DNA of 64,000 nucleotides from Pseudoips prasinana (lineage: Eukaryota; Arthropoda; Insecta; Lepidoptera; Nolidae): the NCBI GenBank assembly GCA_951640165.1, contig OX621265.1:22209001-22273000 (forward strand), in the 5' to 3' direction. The notes beneath the pieces were generated by a model. It did no database searches and had not been told where the DNA came from. It worked only from the letters and a program-made list of their open reading frames with translations. A program made the translations under genes and the position numbers. Positions within the stretch are counted from its first letter, which is position 1, and each line of letters starts with the position of its first letter. Positions 33,666 to 44,927 of this stretch are shown piece after piece.

Positions 33666-33770
33666 TTGAGGTCACTATAGGCTACATATTATCACGCTAT
33701 CACCTACGGGGGAGGAGCTGTGATAATTAATAAAATTTAACGCGGGTAAAACTGCGGGCCACTGCTGGTT
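33664..33770 (+). mobile_element. Helitron-like family H2 3' fragment
   Basis: Carries ATTATCACGCTATCACCTAC and GCGGGTAAAACTGCGGGCC; the terminal CTAG has decayed to CTGG. It faces the complete copy at 33785-34066. Confidence 0.5.
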
Positions 33771-33784
33771 TTATTATATTGATA

Positions 33785-34066
33785 CTAGCTTTGCCCCGCG
33801 GTTTACCCGCGTAAAATTTTAGGTGATAGCGTGATAATATGTAGCTTATATGTTGACCCGACCTCTAAGTAATATTCATGCAAGTTTGAAGTAGATCCAT
33901 GCAGTACTTTTTGAGTTTAGCCCGGAAATACAAACTGACAAACAGACAACAATTCTAAAAACTATATTTTTGGCTTCTATATCTATTGTTAATCACACCC
34001 CAAGTATCCTTTTAAAAAAATATTAAGACAGTTCTGCCTTTGCTACGATTTTATTATATGTATAGA
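33785..34066 (-). mobile_element. Helitron-like family H2, minus orientation
   Basis: On the minus strand it starts A|TCTATACATATAATAAAATC and ends GCGGGGCAAAGCTAG. It is the second head-to-tail-inverted pairing of this family in the window. Confidence 0.65.
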
Positions 34067-34597
34067 TTTATTGCGCCTGACCGAATTTCTGCTACAGCTG
34101 TCAATATCTACGGAGACAGGCCACCTACGCAGCATATACTATAGTCCACACACACAGATACTCAACCTCTAGCCCGATGGACACTGTTCCTAATGGAGGG
34201 GGGAAAAGTCAGGCGCAGCCCCGACATCTCTATGTGCTCCCAGAGGCACGGAACTGTGAAACCGCAAACTTCCAAACGCTAGGACTTGTATTTTACAATC
34301 CCAATTAAAACTTTTTGGTGTGATCCGGGATTTGAACCCAAGATCAAGAACAAATACATAGTTGTTTAAAGTCTGGATGTAATTGATGTCCGTTTTTTAT
34401 ATGTTTGTAAAGTACCCCGCGACACAGGGATTAGATTACTTAGAGCGGGCGTTGTCTTTCTCTCATCTGCATCTGCAGTTGCGTACGTCGACATATTTCT
34501 TTTCTAAATAAGGCCAATGTGTTATTGTACGCTTATCGCAATAAAACCGATGTCAAGGTTCGAACTGCTTTTTTATTATTATATATTATTTTATTTT
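34067..34597. other. Non-genic stretch
   Basis: A tRNA-like B box on the minus strand (GGGATTTGAACCC near 34326) hints at another decayed SINE. Nothing else is visible. Confidence 0.45.
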
Positions 34598-34975
34598 AAC
34601 TGCCTCGTTGGTCTAGGCGTAGCGTGTTCAACCGCAGACAATGAGATACTGGGTTCAAATCCCGGGTCGGGCCAAGAAGTGATTTTGGGATTGTTCCGTA
34701 AAAAGAAATTTCTCATTATCAGCCCGAAGTCTGGGAGTTGGCGGTATTATACCGCCCTGCCTCGGAGAGCACGTTAAGCCATCGGTCCTGTACCTCCTTC
34801 CGGTCGTGTCGCTAGTCGTCCCATCGGATCATGAGAGTGATGGAATAAAAAGTGCCCCTGTGTTTGCGCACACACTTGTGCACTATAATATGTACTGCGC
34901 AATTGGCTGATTTCCATTGAGATTGGCCGCTGTGGCCGATATTCGGCCGGAAAGACATCATCATTATTTTATTAC
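34598..34975 (+). mobile_element. tRNA-derived SINE, family S1, copy 2
   Basis: Head TGCCTCGTTGGTCTAGGCGT with B box GGGTTCAAATCCCGG, the same body as 29826-30175, and an ATTATTTTATT tail. It also contains a CCCGAAGTCTGGGAGTTGGC segment that copy 1 lacks. Confidence 0.8.
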
Positions 34976-34997
34976 CTTATATATTAATATTATTATT

Positions 34998-35310
34998 ATT
35001 ATACTTATATAATAATACCTTAATATAGACAGAACCATAGACAATATGTAGTCAAAATATAGCTAAAACTATAAATTTTGATAATTAAACTTAAACATAA
35101 TCTCTTGACAATAACTTGATACGAGCTAGCTAAATATCAATACTATTATAAAATAAATTTTCTAAATGTTTTCATACAATCAATACAATAAGTAGGTACC
35201 TAAATATCTATGTTACTAGAAATAATAATGTATACAACTATATTACTACAAACATGTTCTGACTATTTACAAGCGCTTTTTTAAAGTCTACGTGAATAAA
35301 ACCTTTTTTA
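34998..35310 (-). repeat. Family A copy
   Basis: Reverse complement of 20590-20890, including AACATGTTCTGACTATTTAC and TCTACGTGAATAAAACC. Confidence 0.75.
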
Positions 35311-35329
35311 TTTTTATTAATTTATTTAT

Positions 35330-35500
35330 TCCGTTGGTATAGCGGTAGCGCGTTCAAACGCATATGTAAATAAGGTCCTGGCTTCAATTCTTGGGTGGGG
35401 CCTAAAGTCTTATTCTTATTGTTCTGGTGGCGGCTACTTCCAGTCCCCGGAGGTCCTGGTAACACTGCGTCCAGTGATGAACTATTGTGCTCGCCGCTCC
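35330..35500 (+). mobile_element. Decayed SINE S1-like fragment
   Basis: CCGTTGGTATAGCGGTAGCG resembles the S1 A box; the B box is TGGCTTCAATTC. The body is lost after about 35400. Confidence 0.5.
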
Positions 35501-35946
35501 AACTAAACTTCCCTGTCTAACCCTGCAACATAGATAAATTGCAGAATCTTTTTGGCAGGAGTGTCGATAACATCGTCCTGGTGCAAGAAGTGTTGGCCCA
35601 GGACGGTGTTACATTTATGCATCAGTGGCTCACAGTGACGCCAAAAGTCTTACAGGGGGTTTGTAAAGTGGCAGTGTTATATTTATGCCTCGGAGAGTAT
35701 GTAAAGCTCCCTTTCCTGTCCCAGTTCTCTCTTCGCTCGTGGCAGTAAGGCGACCCATTCACATTCCTGTTATAAAATATGGCGCGTTATATTGTGTCGT
35801 CCATTTCTTGGCTTTTGGATTTCGGCGACTATCCATAGGAACCATCACAAATTATAAAAGCGAAATCCTGTTAAAACCTCTCCGAGGCATGGGGGTGTGA
35901 TACCGCCACATCGCAGACTTCGCGCTGATATTGAGATACTTTTTTT
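35501..35946. other. Non-genic stretch
   Basis: A few short frames but no recognisable domain. The (T)8 run near 35940 adjoins a tRNA-like segment on the minus strand. Confidence 0.4.
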
Positions 35947-35998
35947 TTAGGCCGACCTGGGATCCGAACCTAGGACCCGGGCCTCTACCGGCTAACGT
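35947..35998 (-). mobile_element. tRNA-like SINE head, split by two MITEs
   Basis: On the minus strand it reads TAGCCGGTAGAGGCCC and then GGTTCGGATCCC, A- and B-box like. Two MITEs follow directly. A similar piece, CTTAGCTGGTAGAGCCCC, lies beyond them at 37186-37205. Confidence 0.45.
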
Positions 35999-36972
35999 CC
36001 GAAATTAATAAACGATCCTAATCCATTTTATGCTATCTACGATAGCAATTTCGATCCATTTGTCTATTAAACCGTGCCAATAAAGCATCCACAGATTGAA
36101 AAAGCAATCTTTCCGAACAAGCGATCTTTGGGAGGACGGATCATAAAAAAAGATAGGCCTCTGTACTAAAATGACAGGTTGCACGTGCCAATAACCAATC
36201 CATTAATTTTGACATAAGCTTAGATAGCCAAAACAATCTAAAGATGCAATCCTAGAAAATCGGTGGATTGACAATTGGTTCCAAAGATAAAATTGGTGAA
36301 ATAGTTCATTATATTCCAAAATAGCTTTGCATATAAATAATAAGAATATTTTTTGTTTACAAAATAGGCGGCAACCACTTCACGTCACTGTTTAAATTAT
36401 TTGTAAAACAAACACAGAAATCAATAATAAAATTATTGCTTATCATATCAGAATCCATTATAAGTATTATATTTATTAATAAGTAATTATTTGTATATTA
36501 GTTATAAATGCTTTGCAACAAAAACAAATAACCAACTTACTGCTTTTTTGTTTTTGATCCGATCGGCGACGACTGCGCCGGCGCGCGTTTTGCTTGTCAA
36601 ATTTTGATACGTTCCGTTCCACCAAAACATAATGTTTGACGAATTAAGTTTCATTTTATTATTATATATACCCTAGTCGTCTAGTAAAACATTTTAACCT
36701 AGCTTTAAATAAGTCAGTATTGATGACTTATTGTTAATATATTTAAAAATAAACTTTCTTCTTAAATTAAATGGTATAATTGTGTCCTGAGTTACCGAGT
36801 TCTGCATAAAACTGAACGCGGCAGAGGGAAAGGATCGCACCCCAATCTCTGGGCAAAAAATGGATGGATTGATATGTTTTGTTATTGGCACGCAGGTAAA
36901 GATCAAGATAGCGATAGAGCTAATCTAGAGATAGGACTGACTGACAGATTGCGGATCGTTTATTAATTTCGG
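35999..36972. mobile_element. 974-bp element with 20-bp perfect TIRs
   Basis: CCGAAATTAATAAACGATCC at 35999-36018 and its exact reverse complement at 36953-36972 bound the element. Subterminal text (GTGCCAATAA, TTGTTATTGGCACG) also pairs. No transposase or long frame is inside, so it is a non-autonomous DNA transposon. Confidence 0.75.
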
Positions 36973-36981
36973 GCGTAAGAC

Positions 36982-37184
36982 GCCGAACATCGATTTCTTA
37001 AATGGCATTTAAATAAATAAAGGTTAAAAATTACTTAATCAATCGTTAGATCGGCTTCAACGTCGACAATCGATTCCGGACCATTTATGACGTCACAAGT
37101 GCTCATGGAAGCCGATTTAACGATTGATTAAGTCATTTCTAACCTCTATTTATTTGAACGCCATTTAAGAAATCGATGTTCGGC
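36982..37184. mobile_element. Palindromic MITE of 203 bp
   Basis: GCCGAACATCGATTTCTTAA at the left and TTAAGAAATCGATGTTCGGC at the right pair, and pairing continues for about 78 bp per arm. GAC on both sides (36979-36981, 37185-37187) looks like a 3-bp target duplication. Confidence 0.8.
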
Positions 37185-37248
37185 GACTTAGCTGGTAGAG
37201 CCCCTGATTAAATATGGTTGGTTTTTTTTTTTTCTCTTTCAGATAAAT

Positions 37249-37390
37249 TCGTTGCGGGATCCAAGATAGTTAAAGCGATTCCCCGGGACATGCCTGAGCT
37301 TCACCGCTCAGTGTCATTTCATTGTGTGCCACTGTTGATCCTGGCTTACAGGAGTTGCAGTGGTGGGTAAGAGGGAGGGAATAGTCCCGT
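37249..37390 (+). repeat. Interspersed repeat, copy 2 (partner 26538-26690)
   Basis: Same orientation and order of blocks as the partner. Confidence 0.65.
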
Positions 37391-37514
37391 TTAAAAAAAA
37401 AATAACTATGGTTGAACACCCTATCGCTAGACATGAAGAGCAGCCCGATTGAGGAAGTACCTCCACCTTACAGAAGACATTCCTTAATAATAACATTAAT
37501 AATTTTAATGTTGT

Positions 37515-37715
37515 GTTTCCGAATGTGATTAAGGTCGCCAGAGCTCATTGGGGTGGGGGGAAGGGTCAGCAACACTTGTTTGCTGACTCTTAAAGGACGG
37601 CAACGCATCGGCGACCACTCTGGTGTTGCGAGTGTCCATGGGCGGCAGTGATCACTTACCATCATGTGACCCACTTGCTCGTTTGTCGCCCTCTGCAAAA
37701 AAAGAGGATAAAAAG
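37515..37715 (-). mobile_element. Short interspersed element, copy 1 (partner 60828-60955)
   Basis: Shares CTCTGGTGTTGCGAGTGTCC, CAGTGATCACTTACCATCA and GACCCACTTGCTCGTTTG with 60828-60955. This is a SINE-like sequence very common in Lepidoptera; on the minus strand it ends in an A/T-rich tail. Confidence 0.7.
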
Positions 37716-37942
37716 TTCTCCTGCTGGGTGATCTCACATAATATCACACTGGCAGTTATGCGGCCGGCCGCTTTGGGTTCGGGTACACTCGGAGTATTCT
37801 TTCACGCTCAGCCACGCTACACACCCGTAGCTGAAGATCGACTGGAAATATCCATAGTATGCTATTTTAATATTATGGGAGACTGGCTAGGTCGTAGCTA
37901 GTTAAGAGCAAAACAGGCAGATGTCGTACGAACGCACGCTGT

Positions 37943-38080
37943 ATAAATAAAATAAAAAAGGTTTTTATTCACGTAGACGTTTAAAAAGCGCTTGTAAATA
38001 GTCAGAACATGTTTGTAGTAATATATGTACGATTAATTAATCAATTTATAATTATTTCTAGGTAGATATATTTAAGGTTT
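37943..38080 (+). repeat. Family A copy, 3'-truncated
   Basis: AAAAGGTTTTTATTCACGTA at the start matches 20590; the copy is cut short at the Helitron-like element that follows. Confidence 0.7.
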
Positions 38081-38097
38081 AAGACATTTATTTCTCA

Positions 38098-40329
38098 CTA
38101 GCTGGTGCCCGCGACTTTGTCCGCGACAATTTTGAATGATGACCAATGTAACTACTTACTTCTAGCTTAATCTAAAAAATATGACTTTTAAAACAAATAA
38201 GCAATATAAATTGAATAAAACCTAACCTATAAATAATCTTACTGAGAAATAAATGAAAGACTACTTTGCTACTGTTATTTACAAAAAGGACCCGATATCA
38301 TCAAGCAAAAATCAAGGAATACATATCAATTGTCCTTAAGTATAGTCAGTAAGTTAGATAAAGTAAAATAATAATCAACGATAATCACAAAGGTAACTCC
38401 CATTAGATTAGGTTGCGACATTTTGTGAACGAAACCATAGCGCGATCTAAGAAGATGATTACGCCATCTACTAACAAAAACATAAACTTGTAAAGCGGTA
38501 AAATTAAGATGTGTGCATATATTTTGGGTGAGATTTAGGAGATCATCTATTGATTCAGTTTTGGACTACCTTTTATTTCAAGCATTTATTTATTTTAACC
38601 GATATGCCAATAAGTTCCGCGCATCTGAAACGACATTAACGCCATCTAGTTACAAAATTGTGAACTTGTAGATCAGTAAAATTAGGATCATGTTTTTTGG
38701 GTGCGATCATCTCGACACCAACAATTTATACTACGCTAACTCGAATTTTAGATAATTTCGTTTTATATCCCAATTTGATTAAAATGTCGTTTTTTTAATT
38801 TGTTATAAAATTTACCAAAAAAAGAAGTTACAAATCTTATAAAATGCTAAATCTTTACTTAGACGACAACGACCACGACATTTTAAGCTACTTGGCATAA
38901 GAAACTAATATTTTAAAATTTGAGTTTACTTAAATTGTTGGTGGCGATCTATTGAATCAGTTTTGGATTACCTTTTATTAACAACAAATTATTCCCTGGA
39001 TTGCTTTATTTTTAACGGAAAGACCAAATACCAATTTACATGCGTTTAACTCAAAAAATACAGACTTTCATACAAACTTACATCGCCTATTCTAGTCGTC
39101 CTTAGGGGTGGAATTTCCAAAAATCCTGAAATATATATTTATAATTTTTAAATGAAAGGCCATATACCAATTTTCATGCGTTTACCTCAAAATTGTCACA
39201 TTTTTCATACAAACTTACATCCCCTATTTGTCACCCTTAGGGGTGGAATTCTCGGAAATCCTGAAATAAATATTTTTTATTTTTAACTGAAAGGCCAAAT
39301 ACCAATTTTCATGAGTTTAACTTCAAAAATTTTGCATTTTTCATACAAACTTACATCACCTATTTTACGCCCTAAGGGGTGGAATTCCCAAAAATCCTGA
39401 AATATATATTTTTAATACCAATTTTCATGCGTTTAACTTCAAGTCGCAGTTTACATAGAAACTTACGTACCCTACTTTACGCCCTTACGGGGGGAATCCT
39501 CAAATATTCTGAAATATATATTTTTAATTTTTAACTGAAATGCCAAATAATTTTCATGCGTTTAACTTAAAACTTTTCACATTTTTCATACAAACTTACA
39601 TCCCCAATTTTACGCCCTTGGGGGTGGATGTTTCAAAAACCCTTCTTTAGTGGATGCCTACGTCATAAAAGATACCTTCTGTCAAAATTTCAAGTCTTTA
39701 ACTCCAGCCGTTTAGGCTCTGCGTTGATATGTCAGTCAGTGAGTATAAACTTACATCACCTATTTTATGCCCTTCGGGGTGGAATTTTCAAAAATCCTGT
39801 AATACATATTTTTATTTTTAACTGAAAGGCCAAATACCAATTTTCATGGATTTAACTTCAAAAAAGTCGCATTTTTCATACAAACTTACATGCCTTATTT
39901 TACGACCTAAGGGGTAGAATTCCTAAAAATCCTGAAATATATATTTTTAATTTTTAACTGAAATGCCTAATACCAATTTTCATGCGTTTAACTTAAAAAT
40001 TGACACATTTTTCATACAAACTTACACCCCCTACTTTTCGCCCTTGGGGGTGGAATTTCCAAAAACGCTGAAATACGTGATTTTTTATTTTTAACTGGAA
40101 GGCCAAATACCAATTTTTATGCCTTAAACTTCAAAAACGGCAAAGTTTCATACTAACTTAGCGCCCCTGTTTTACCCCCTTAGGGGTTGAATTTCAAAAA
40201 GTCCTTCCTTATTCCTTGTCTACATTATAAAGCAAACATTTGTGCAAAATTTCAGCTTTCTAGGTCCAAGGGTTTGGGCTGGGCGTTGATGAGTCAGTCA
40301 GTCAGGACTTGGCTTTTTATTTATATAGA
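38098..40329 (-). mobile_element. Long Helitron-like non-autonomous element with internal tandem repeats, 2.2 kb
   Basis: On the minus strand it begins TCTATATAAATAAAAAGCCA and ends GGGCACCAGCTAG|T. A CGCGGAC AAA GTCGCG stem lies about 11 bp before the CTAG end. The base before TC is T rather than A, so the 5' edge is slightly uncertain. No Rep/helicase frame is present. The 5' half is filled with about nine degenerate repeats of about 135 bp. Confidence 0.65.
39050..40200. repeat. Tandem array of about nine 135-bp repeats
   Basis: The phrases CATACAAACTTACATCCCC, GGGGTGGAATTTCC, AATCCTGAAATATATATTT and GCCAAATACCAATTTTCATG recur near 39072, 39210, 39341, 39451, 39587, 39742, 39878, 40013 and 40147. 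Spacing varies from 110 to 155 bp and copies are diverged, so this is an old array and not a CRISPR. Confidence 0.8.
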
Positions 40330-40504
40330 ACGGACATTAAAACTATAATAATATAAAATTAAATGTGTTGTGTCAGTAATTGCATAAATTATGTGGTTAG
40401 TAAAGATAGCTTATATTATAACTTATATACTTAGATAAGGGTGGTTTAATTTCCATTTCAACAAGCCAAGTATGATTTCTCGAAGTACCCATCTTTCCGT
40501 TTGT

Positions 40505-40690
40505 TATTTAGGTACACGATTGTATGAAAAAATGTACAATAAGATTTATTTTATAATAGTAATGATATGTAGCTAGCATATATTAAGCTATTGTCAAAGA
40601 GATCATGTGTAGGTTTAATTATCGAAATTAAAAATTTTATTTATATTTCTACTACTTGTCTGAATGGTTATGTCTATTCTAAGGTACGAA
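40505..40690 (+). repeat. Family A copy, 5'-truncated
   Basis: Includes AATGATATGTAGCTAGCATA and TGTCTGAATGGTTATGTCTA, matching 20720-20890. Confidence 0.65.
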
Positions 40691-40831
40691 TAAAAAAGTA
40701 AAAGGCATAGTAATTAAAGTTTTTCAAGACTTTTTTTAAAATTTTCTCTACGTCCAAACCTTCCCTGGACTTCCACCAATAATTCAAGACCAAAATTAGC
40801 CGAGTCGGTAAAGGCGTTGTTGAGTTATAAC

Positions 40832-40928
<97 letters not shown>

Positions 40929-41110
40929 CAATGCCACTTTTCGTTGTAATGTTATAACTCAACAACGCCTTTACCGACTCGGCTAATTTTGGTCTTGAAT
41001 TATTCGTGGAAGTCCAGGGAAGGTTTGGACGTAGAGAAAATATAAAAAAAGTCTTGAAAAACTTTTATAACTATGCCTTTTACGTAGCGAAGCACGTACC
41101 GGGCCGCTTG
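40687..41110. repeat. Inverted pair of Helitron-like family H1 copies around an (AT)n tract
   Basis: A minus copy (40687-40833) and a plus copy (40928-41110) match over about 140 bp, for example GACTCGGCTAATTTTGGTCT. They are separated by about 90 bp of pure AT repeat. The plus copy starts TCAATGCC and ends CCGCTTG (CTAG decayed to CTTG). Confidence 0.75.
40835..40924. repeat. (AT)n microsatellite, about 45 units
   Basis: Uninterrupted AT dinucleotides at the centre of the inverted pair of H1 copies. Confidence 0.95.
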
Positions 41111-41555
41111 TTTATTTATATATTTTTGTTTATTTTTTTATATCCATTTTATAATTATAAATGTGTAAAAAAAAAAATATATGTATATATATATAATATA
41201 TGTAAAAAATAGAGTTCCTCCTGCGGCGAGGTCCCTAGGCCGCCGGGGTCGGGGCGACAGAAAAGCACCTCCTCACTCTACATGCTCGAAGTCCTCACAA
41301 TGCGTGCCGTTCCCATCATTGCTGCCTTTTGTATCTGAACCTTGACCCAGAGTTATTGTTATTATTTTATTATACATCTCGTCATCTTAAGGCAGCACAG
41401 ACCTAGGTCAAGTGCTACCCCGAAGGAAGGAAAAAGGAAGGGAGTGAAGTTTGGTCATTATTTTGTAGGAGCTTACGTACTATCCTACAAGTATTTAATA
41501 TGGCTGCTTTCTGTAAACTATAATAAGTATATTGTGATAATTCTAGTATTTGTAG
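41111..41555. other. Non-genic stretch
   Basis: Contains a GC-rich block at 41220-41270 and a short A run. No gene or repeat partner was found in the window. Confidence 0.45.
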
Positions 41556-41760
41556 CTAATGGTGGAGTTGATTAGGGACCACGCCTGTAGTAGACATAAC
41601 TATGGGCACTATGTTCACATGTTTCAGCTTCCAAATACGGCTAATTTCTATTTTTAGGTCAGTATATTTATTATTAAACTCTTTATTGTGCACCAAAATA
41701 TTAATCAGTACAAGAACGATGCACATTAGAGAGAACAGTACAATTGGCCATCGTATCACT
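41556..41760 (-). pseudogene. LINE C-terminal scrap
   Basis: The minus-strand frame has KYTDLKIEISRIWKLKHVNI followed by VPIVMSTTGVVPNQL. This is the highly conserved C-terminal block of a common LINE group (K..DL.IE..RMW....V.VVPI). Short and without other domains, so a relic. Confidence 0.6.
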
Positions 41761-42174
41761 AAAATAATAAATATATGTACTGAAGGAAGCCAAAATATCA
41801 GAAATATATTCCACGATTTTATCTTCGAGTATCACTCTGGGTTGCCCGGAATAATGAAGGCAGCTCAACACTCAACACGACATGTTTTTTTTTCTTCAAA
41901 TGGTAACCTTTCCATGTAGTGCGTTGATGGTTCTGGTTTTAATTTCTTTGATGATCGTTCCTTGATAATTTATTCAGCACTTGGGTATTAACATACACTT
42001 GTACTAAGTCCAATAGATAATAATAATATCTTATACATTATTCACACACGGTCCTCCGATCCCAAACTAAGCAGGGCTTGTAACATGGAAACCAGATAAC
42101 TGATATGCTACTTTTCTTTTACATTATACAGATAATATAATTCCACACAGACTCAAACAGACATGTCATGGCCA

Positions 42175-42260
42175 CATAATATCTGTCATGGGTGGGAATC
42201 GAACCCACGACCAGTGACATACAAAGCAAGCATATACTAACCACGCCCGTCCAAGTACCA
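42175..42260 (-). mobile_element. tRNA-like SINE head
   Basis: On the minus strand the B-box text GTGGGTTCGATTCCCACCC follows an A-box-like GTGGTTAGTATATG. No acceptor stem or body was found. Confidence 0.45.
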
Positions 42261-42479
42261 AAAATGTTGAATTAGTCCGTCCGTGCGGTCTGTTTTATAA
42301 CATATAAGCTATAAGTTTGAAATTTAGTGCTACTATATTAAAATTAAATAATTGAAGACAACGAGCAGTTACCTAGCGCAGAAGGTTCTCTACCATTAGC
42401 TTAATTTAAGCGACTTATATCTGAGGGCACCCTTATAGCGTTCGGGCACAGGGGGCCGCTGAAGTAAAAAGACGGAATT

Positions 42480-43690
42480 ATAAATGAGGGAGGGATCACT
42501 TGCACGTGGTGTTGCCAATAGGCAAGACCAAGACGAGATTCCTAATATATATTAATGACCTCTCAAGAAAATCGAGAAATAAAATGGTACTTTTTGCAGA
42601 TGACGGTACAGCTATCATAGAATGCTCTGATGAAAAGAATATCGAAATGACATCAATAACTTACACTTAAGAACATTATAAACTGGCTTAATAATAATAA
42701 TCTCGTAATTAACTTGAATAAAACTGAAATTATACAGTTTCACCAGCGTCGTGAACATCCACCACTAAATATTACATAATAATATGATAAGTTTCAAATA
42801 GAAGAAGTTACGAGTGCAAAACTCTTAGGTATAACGGTAGACCATAAATTAACTTGGAAACCTCACCTGGAAGAAATTTGCAAACGACTGAGTAAATCTG
42901 CGTATCTATTATTATTCATATATTATTCCAACTTTCAAAGAAAGTAAATACTGAGACTATGCTGACAGCTTATCGTGGACTTGTTGTCTAAATTTTACGT
43001 TATGGTATTGTTTTCTGGGGGCATTCAACAGACAGGGAACTGGTATTTAGAATACAAAAAGGTGCATAAGATCCATGTGTAATTAAAAGCCAACAGATAG
43101 CTGCGTTCCCTATTTCAAGAAATTTAAAATATTAACGATAACAGCTATGTACATATTTGAAACAGCATTATTTATAAAATCCAACCCACATTTGTTCACA
43201 AAATTTTCAGCAGTTAAAAAGACTCCAATTTGAAGTCAATATGAAAATAACCTGTGTATGGTAAAATGCAATACTGCATTGATGAAAAAAAGCTTCTTTG
43301 GTGTTGCTCTCAAAATTTATAATAAAATAGCTGATGTCATAAAGTGTATGCCATTAAAGATGTTCAAAAAATGTCTTCACAAACTATTGACTGAGAAATG
43401 TTATTATGCCTCAGATGAATATTTAAATGATAAATCACTTTAATTAATTTACTAATTATTATTTATTTTAATTTCTTACATATTGTTTTTGTTATGATCA
43501 TTTTCGTAGTCATTTTGTTTATTTAATGAATTTTGAGGTTTAATTTTTGATGTAGTTGATTGTATTTGTATGTCATCAATGACAAAACATAGTGTAACAA
43601 ATAATTATTTAAGACCTTGACAAAGACCTTGACATGTATGATTAATGTATATGTTCTACACCTATGTTTTACGAATAAACTATTCTGATT
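42480..43690 (+). pseudogene. Decayed LINE: RT second half and 3' UTR
   Basis: Plus-strand frames in pieces read TRFLIYINDLSRKSRNKMVL and FADDGTAIIE, the RT catalytic block. They then give LINWLNNNNLVINLNKTEII and AKLLGITVDHKLTWKPHLEE-like text, and end in KSFFGVALKIYNKIADVIK (43258-43443). The 3' UTR runs to TACGAATAAACTATTCTGATTCTGA near 43690, with a short-repeat end. There are many stops. The order fits a CR1/Jockey-group LINE. Confidence 0.7.
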
Positions 43691-43694
43691 CTGA

Positions 43695-43830
43695 GACTTA
43701 GCGAGTCTTGGTCTAGCGTCAATACACCTGGTCTTGGTCTTGGTATTGCGCTCTCAGTCTTGGTCTTGGTCTCGGTCTTGCAGCAAGAGTCTCGCAAGTC
43801 TTGCAGGTCTTGCAATTATCTATAAGACTG
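43695..43830. repeat. Imperfect TCTTGG/GTCTTG simple repeat, copy 1
   Basis: Runs of GGTCTTGGTCTTGG are mixed with CTCGCAAGTCTTGCAGGTCT. A related but partly inverted array is at 44650-44785. Confidence 0.7.
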
Positions 43831-43924
43831 TTGCAATTTATTTACGTTCGTTAAAATCTTAGAACCACGTAACAGAATTTTTTAAAACTTAAATTGACAT
43901 GTGAACCACGAAATTAATACAATT

Positions 43925-44010
43925 TCATCATAATCATATCAGCCGTAGGTCGTCCACTACTAAATATAGGCCTCCCCTATATATTTCCATACCTACTCCG
44001 TGGGGCCATC
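43925..44010 (-). mobile_element. RTE 3'-end fragment
   Basis: CATCATAATCATATCAGCCG and TCGTCCACTACTAAATATAGGCCTCCC-like text match the RTE 3' tail. Confidence 0.6.
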
Positions 44011-44649
44011 AAAGTGTCAAAACTGTCGCACAGTCTTTGACAAAGCGGTGTCTTTGTCGATAAGTAATCAAATAATTAGGTACATAAACACCGACCGACC
44101 AACGGTTTATTCGCGTAACGTAATTTAGAGATCTAGACCATACCTACCATAGCATTGGCTGGCGCAAAATGTTACTATAGGTAAGTAGGTACTCCACTCG
44201 ATGTTAGTTAGTTGATAGTTTATATCTTGCTGAATAGAAGAATAGGTAGTATAAAATTTAAATTTAAGTCTCTAGTACTCCCTACATAATGTTTGTACCT
44301 ACCTATAATTTTATTGGTTACAATTTTAAGCACATACTACATGTTAGAACACATGGCTTATACAAGCATATTATTAAGTAATATTGTTATAGGTAGTAGG
44401 TACTACTGGGTAGAAAAAGGTATTTTTATCACAATATGGGAACTGATTTGTGTGTAGGTACTTATTAAATAGTCTAAATATTATAATAATCAATACAATA
44501 GCTATTAGTGCCTATACCTACCGATACGGTTTTGATACTGATTAGTACTGGGGAACGTCTATCAACATTGGTATTGCAAATACTGAGATATAGGCGTTAC
44601 TAAGTAGGTAGCCCTACTTAATAACACCTAAATTTCAGTTTGACTAAAA
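44011..44649. other. Non-genic AT-rich stretch
   Basis: Rich in TAGGTA-type words but with no defined array. Nothing else is visible. Confidence 0.4.
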
Positions 44650-44785
44650 TGCGAGACGCAAGAGTCTCGCAGGCGTAGTCTTGTTCTTGGCCTTGGTCTT
44701 GCTACAATAAGTGGGTCTTGGTCTTGCGAAAATGCAAGAACAAGAGCAAGACTGTAAGACCAAGACCGATTTTGGGCAACACTAC
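44650..44785. repeat. Imperfect GTCTTG simple repeat, copy 2
   Basis: Includes GGGTCTTGGTCTTGCG followed by the inverse form GACTGTAAGACCAAGACCG, so the block can fold back. Confidence 0.65.
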
Positions 44786-44839
44786 TTGTTCGGGATCACC
44801 GATCACGTGTTAAGGTGCCAGCGAGTCCCTCGCCGCCGC

Positions 44840-44912
44840 GCGCCGAAGACCTGCCCTGGCTAAGCTGCGGCTTTCGCTAGCTACCTAGGTGGGCGATTCG
44901 GAGTAGAGAGCC
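44840..44912 (+). repeat. Short interspersed repeat (inverted partner 58336-58400)
   Basis: GCTGCGGCTTTCGCTAGCTA and CCTAGGTGGGCGA match the reverse complement of 58336-58400. Confidence 0.6.
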
Positions 44913-44927
44913 ATAAAGAAAAGACGG

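Noticed and set aside
34517..34777. An 86-codon plus-strand frame
   Set aside because: Runs through the tRNA-derived head and body of SINE S1; the same phrase appears in the copy at 60.3 kb.
39050..40200. CRISPR-like array
   Set aside because: The repeat period is about 135 bp with diverged units, no short identical repeats with unique spacers, and the context is eukaryotic.
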